Source: Microbacterium rhizosphaerae (GTDB lineage: Bacteria > Actinomycetota > Actinomycetes > Actinomycetales > Microbacteriaceae). From it: 64,000 bases of DNA. Position 1 is the first letter of the stretch; each line of letters starts with the position of its first letter. The notes beneath the pieces are model-generated. The model was not told where the DNA came from. It did not search any database and saw only the letters and a program-made list of their open reading frames with translations. Below are positions 61,779-64,000 of this stretch, piece by piece. Made by a program: the position numbers and the translations under genes. The stretch is from assembly GCF_034120055.1 (NCBI RefSeq), contig NZ_CP139368.1:2604001-2668000 (forward strand), read 5' to 3'.

Positions 61779-62207
61779 ATGGAGCTGGACGAGAAGCAGC
61801 AGGCATTCCTGCAGGACCACCACGCCGCGGCGATGATCACCACCGCCCACGACGGCGAAGCCAAGGCGGTGCGCGTCGGCATCGCGCTGGTCGACGGCCG
61901 CATCTGGAGCAGCGGCACCACCGATCGGGTCCGCACCCGACGACTGCGTCGCGATCCGCGGAGCACGCTCTTCGTCTTCGATCCCGGCCCGAGATTCCTC
62001 ACGATCGAGGCGAAGGTCACGATCCTCGACGGCGAGGATGCGCCGCGCAACAACCTCGACCTCTTCCGGGTGATGCAGAGCCGTCCCGCCGGCCCGCTGA
62101 ACTGGTACGGCGAGGAGCTCGACGAAGACGCCTTCCTCGCCCGGATGGTGAGCGAGGGCCGGCTCGTCTACGAGTTCTCCCCGGTGAAGGTCTACGGCAC
62201 GGCGTAG
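61779..62207 (+). CDS. Pyridoxamine 5'-phosphate oxidase-like flavin/F420 protein
   Basis: A 142-residue split-barrel protein. AAAMITTAHDGEAKAVRVGIALVDGRIW and RRLRRDPRSTLFVFDP are typical of the PNPOx-like/F420-dependent family, in which single barrels dimerise around FMN, F420 or haem. The ATG has GAGGAGG upstream. Cofactor and substrate are unknown; a TIGR03618-type F420 enzyme is plausible in an actinobacterium. Confidence 0.8.
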   Translation: MELDEKQQAFLQDHHAAAMITTAHDGEAKAVRVGIALVDGRIWSSGTTDRVRTRRLRRDPRSTLFVFDPGPRFLTIEAKVTILDGEDAPRNNLDLFRVMQSRPAGPLNWYGEELDEDAFLARMVSEGRLVYEFSPVKVYGTA

Positions 62208-62288
62208 CGCTGCGACGTTCCTTAGACGCTCCTGGGACGAGCCCGCCTACAGTCGGCATCGCCCGCCGTCCCCGACCCAGACGAGACG

Positions 62289-62780
62289 ATGACCGACACC
62301 AGCAGCATCCGCATCCCACACGCCATCCGCGAGTACTTCCGCATCGATCTGCCCGGTCTCCGGGCGCAGCCGCGCGCCGGACGCCTCGTGATCGCGACAC
62401 TCGTCGCGATCGTCGGCTCGGTCGCCGCTTGCGCGCTCCTCGCGCTCGCCGGTGCTGCACTGTTCCCCTCGACCCGCGGCTACGAGCACTTCCAGTTCGC
62501 GGACTACACCAAGCTCACGGTCGTCGGAGTGCTGATCGCGTGCGCGGGATGGCCCCTCGCGTGCGCTGTGAGCTCCCGCGCGCGCCGGCTCTACCTGTGG
62601 GCTGCCGTGACCGTCACGATCGTCTCGTTCGCCCCTGATGTATGGATCGCGATGCACGGCCAGACCGCCGAGGGCGTGTTCGTGCTCGCGATCATGCACG
62701 TCGCGGTGGCGGTCGTCACGTACCTCGCCGTCGTCGTGATCGCGCGCCAGCGGGATGCGGCTGCGACCAGCGCTGCGTAG
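62289..62780 (+). CDS. DUF6069-like membrane protein
   Basis: A 163-residue protein with four helices, resembling the small actinobacterial family DUF6069: LVIATLVAIVGSVAACALLALAG, an FQFADYTKLTVVGVLIAC stretch, then two further helices ending AVVTYLAVVVIARQ. Function unknown. It stands between two small enzymes in the same direction. Confidence 0.7.
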   Translation: MTDTSSIRIPHAIREYFRIDLPGLRAQPRAGRLVIATLVAIVGSVAACALLALAGAALFPSTRGYEHFQFADYTKLTVVGVLIACAGWPLACAVSSRARRLYLWAAVTVTIVSFAPDVWIAMHGQTAEGVFVLAIMHVAVAVVTYLAVVVIARQRDAAATSAA

Positions 62781-62881
62781 CCGCACGCGCTCCGCCCGCG
62801 TGTCCATCGCCGCACGGTTCGATCGTCATTCGGATGAGACGGGCATCGCGCCTGATCACCCGGAGACGAAGAGGGAACCCC

Positions 62882-63490
62882 ATGAGCAGAATCTACGTCG
62901 CGAACCACGTGACCCTGGACGGCGTGATGCAGGCGCCCGGCCGCGCAGACGAGGACGCCCGCGGCGGCTTCTCGCGGGGCGGCTGGGCGACCGCGCGCTC
63001 GAACGACGAGGTCGCGACCGCGCTCGGCGAGCGCGTGATGAAGGCGGGCGGGATGCGCCTCCTGCTCGGGCGCCGAAGCTACGACGACATGCTCACGCAC
63101 TGGAACGCGCAGGGCGGCCCTTTCAAGGACGGCCTCAACAGCGCACCCAAGTACGTCGTCAGTGCCTCGGCTTCGACGACGCTGCTCTGGCCGAACTCGA
63201 CCCTCGTGTCCGGGGACGTCTCATCCCAGGTCGCAGCGTTGAAGGCGGCGGATGGCCCGGACCTGTGCGTCATGGGCAGCGGCTCCCTGATTCAGGCGCT
63301 GCTCGCATCAGACCTGATCGATGAGTTCCTCCTGTTCATTCACCCGATCATCCTGGGCACCGGGCGGCGACTTTTCCCGGACGGTGGTGCGACGGCTGAT
63401 CTGAGACTCCTGAGCACCTCGAGCACGAGCACGGGGGTCGCCATCGCGTCCTTCGCGGTCAGGACCGCCTCTCCTCGTGCAGATCGGTGA
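62882..63490 (+). CDS. Dihydrofolate-reductase-like (RibD C-terminal) protein
   Basis: A 202-residue protein. IYVANHVTLDGVMQAPG at the start, LLLGRRSYDDML, PKYVVS and DLCVMGSGSLIQALL followed by DEFLLFIHPIILGTGRRLFP are all family landmarks of the RibD C-terminal/dihydrofolate reductase-like group, which bind NADPH. Such stand-alone proteins are common in actinobacteria and rarely have a known substrate. GAGGGA precedes the ATG. Confidence 0.85.
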   Translation: MSRIYVANHVTLDGVMQAPGRADEDARGGFSRGGWATARSNDEVATALGERVMKAGGMRLLLGRRSYDDMLTHWNAQGGPFKDGLNSAPKYVVSASASTTLLWPNSTLVSGDVSSQVAALKAADGPDLCVMGSGSLIQALLASDLIDEFLLFIHPIILGTGRRLFPDGGATADLRLLSTSSTSTGVAIASFAVRTASPRADR

Positions 63491-63545
63491 TCATGCCGGC
63501 GGCCACCGCATCCGCGACGACCCGATGCTCGGCAGCGACGGGCGA

Positions 63546-63982
63546 TCAGTGCCCGCGCACGTCGAAATCCTCGTAGAACCAGCCCGGCCCCCGGCCCCAC
63601 GCGTAGACGACGAACGTCCCCGGCTCGCCGGGACGGGTGAGGAAGCCGCTCGCTCCGTGGAACTCGCCGATCTCGGTCCCGGTCGTCGGAATGACCGCTA
63701 CGGCCGGATCGTATACCCGCGGTAGTACGAACGAAGCTGCTCCAGGGACCGATCGCTGCGGATCAGCAGCGCGCCCAGGTACTGCATGCCGTTGCCGTTC
63801 CCAACGAGCTTCCCGGCCTGTGCCGTGGAGTCGATGCGCTCCGTCCCCGCGGGAAGAGGGAGGCTGAGCAGCTCGGTCTCGACATCGCGCGCGGCGGCGT
63901 CGTTGACGACCGGCACCGACACGGCGAACCCCGCGATGATGAGGACGACACCCAGGAGCATGGTCCAGACCGCACGGCTCAC
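63546..63982 (-). pseudogene. Single-helix anchored secreted protein with a frameshift
   Basis: The GTG at 63982 opens a frame with one N-terminal helix (LLGVVLIIAGFAVSVPVV) and an extracytoplasmic domain that stops at TAG 63698-63700, after YYRGYTIRP. Moving one base, the next frame continues from the same point as VAVIPTTGTEIGEFHG and runs to TGA at 63546 with FVVYAWGRGPGWFYEDFDV RGH, a convincing C-terminus. So a single base is missing near 63700, or the sequence has an error. The family is unknown to me. The upstream part ends 18 bases from the window edge, so an earlier start is possible. Confidence 0.7.
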
Positions 63983-64000
63983 GACCGTTCGGCTATCGGC

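Noticed and set aside
58964..62053. 1,029-codon minus-strand open frame opposite the second MFS and TetR genes
   Set aside because: Asp/Arg/His-rich shadow; the plus strand encodes clear MFS and TetR proteins.

Overview
This 64 kb window is a chromosomal stretch of a high-GC Gram-positive bacterium. It looks like a member of Microbacteriaceae, closest in feel to Microbacterium. The pointers are the GC-rich third-position codon use, the 7Fe ferredoxin FdxA followed directly by dapC, actinobacterial-type DapD, a MarP-like CvpA/serine protease, a glycine riboswitch with actinobacterial consensus, many TANNNT boxes 6-7 bases before start codons (leaderless genes), and two small proteins of a family I know from Microbacteriaceae. 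No rRNA, tRNA, CRISPR array, phage or insertion-sequence transposase was seen.

Layout. 1-14 kb holds core metabolism: a membrane mannosyltransferase-like gene cut by the window edge, dapE, dapD and dapC (lysine/diaminopimelate), a secreted HExxE protein with ASH-type repeats, ppk2, a TetR/MFS efflux pair with twin operators, ddaH, gltA and fdxA. 14-24 kb holds azlCD, typA and a peptide ABC transporter. The permease of that transporter carries a roughly 170-residue multi-helix insertion, and an inverted PH-domain gene lies between its permease and ATPase genes. 24-31 kb holds a CPBP protease, the glycine cleavage operon gcvT-gcvH-gcvP under a tandem glycine riboswitch whose second aptamer has been enlarged by a palindromic repeat, and a MarP-like protease. 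31-37 kb is a NAD operon: an NrtR-like NUDIX regulator, nadA, nadB, nadC and a cysteine desulfurase, overlapping or 1 base apart.

37-48 kb holds an ABC exporter, another DHA2 MFS pump, a Fpg/Nei glycosylase, a PLP decarboxylase coupled to an unlisted 43-residue CC-GGDS-CC peptide and a membrane protein, and a PadR-DUF1048-ABC operon with repeated operator sequence. 48-55 kb is the most accessory-looking part: two tandem AraC regulators followed by a tightly overlapping operon for a type III polyketide synthase, a methyltransferase and a flavin monooxygenase, with a convergent UbiA prenyltransferase. This is an srs-like phenolic lipid or quinone cluster with an added prenylation option. 55-64 kb holds MarR with a repeat-rich divergent promoter, a second copy of the small family seen at 48.4 kb, ogt, a patatin-like protein lacking its catalytic Asp behind a leader peptide ORF, a second MFS/TetR module with TTGCA-N4-TGCAA operators, small enzymes, and a frameshifted membrane-anchored protein at the right edge.

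The strongest candidates for something new are the repeat-invaded glycine riboswitch, the PKS/prenyltransferase locus, the Cys-rich mini-gene and the enlarged peptide permease. Family names come from recognition of motifs in the translated sequence; no database search was run.
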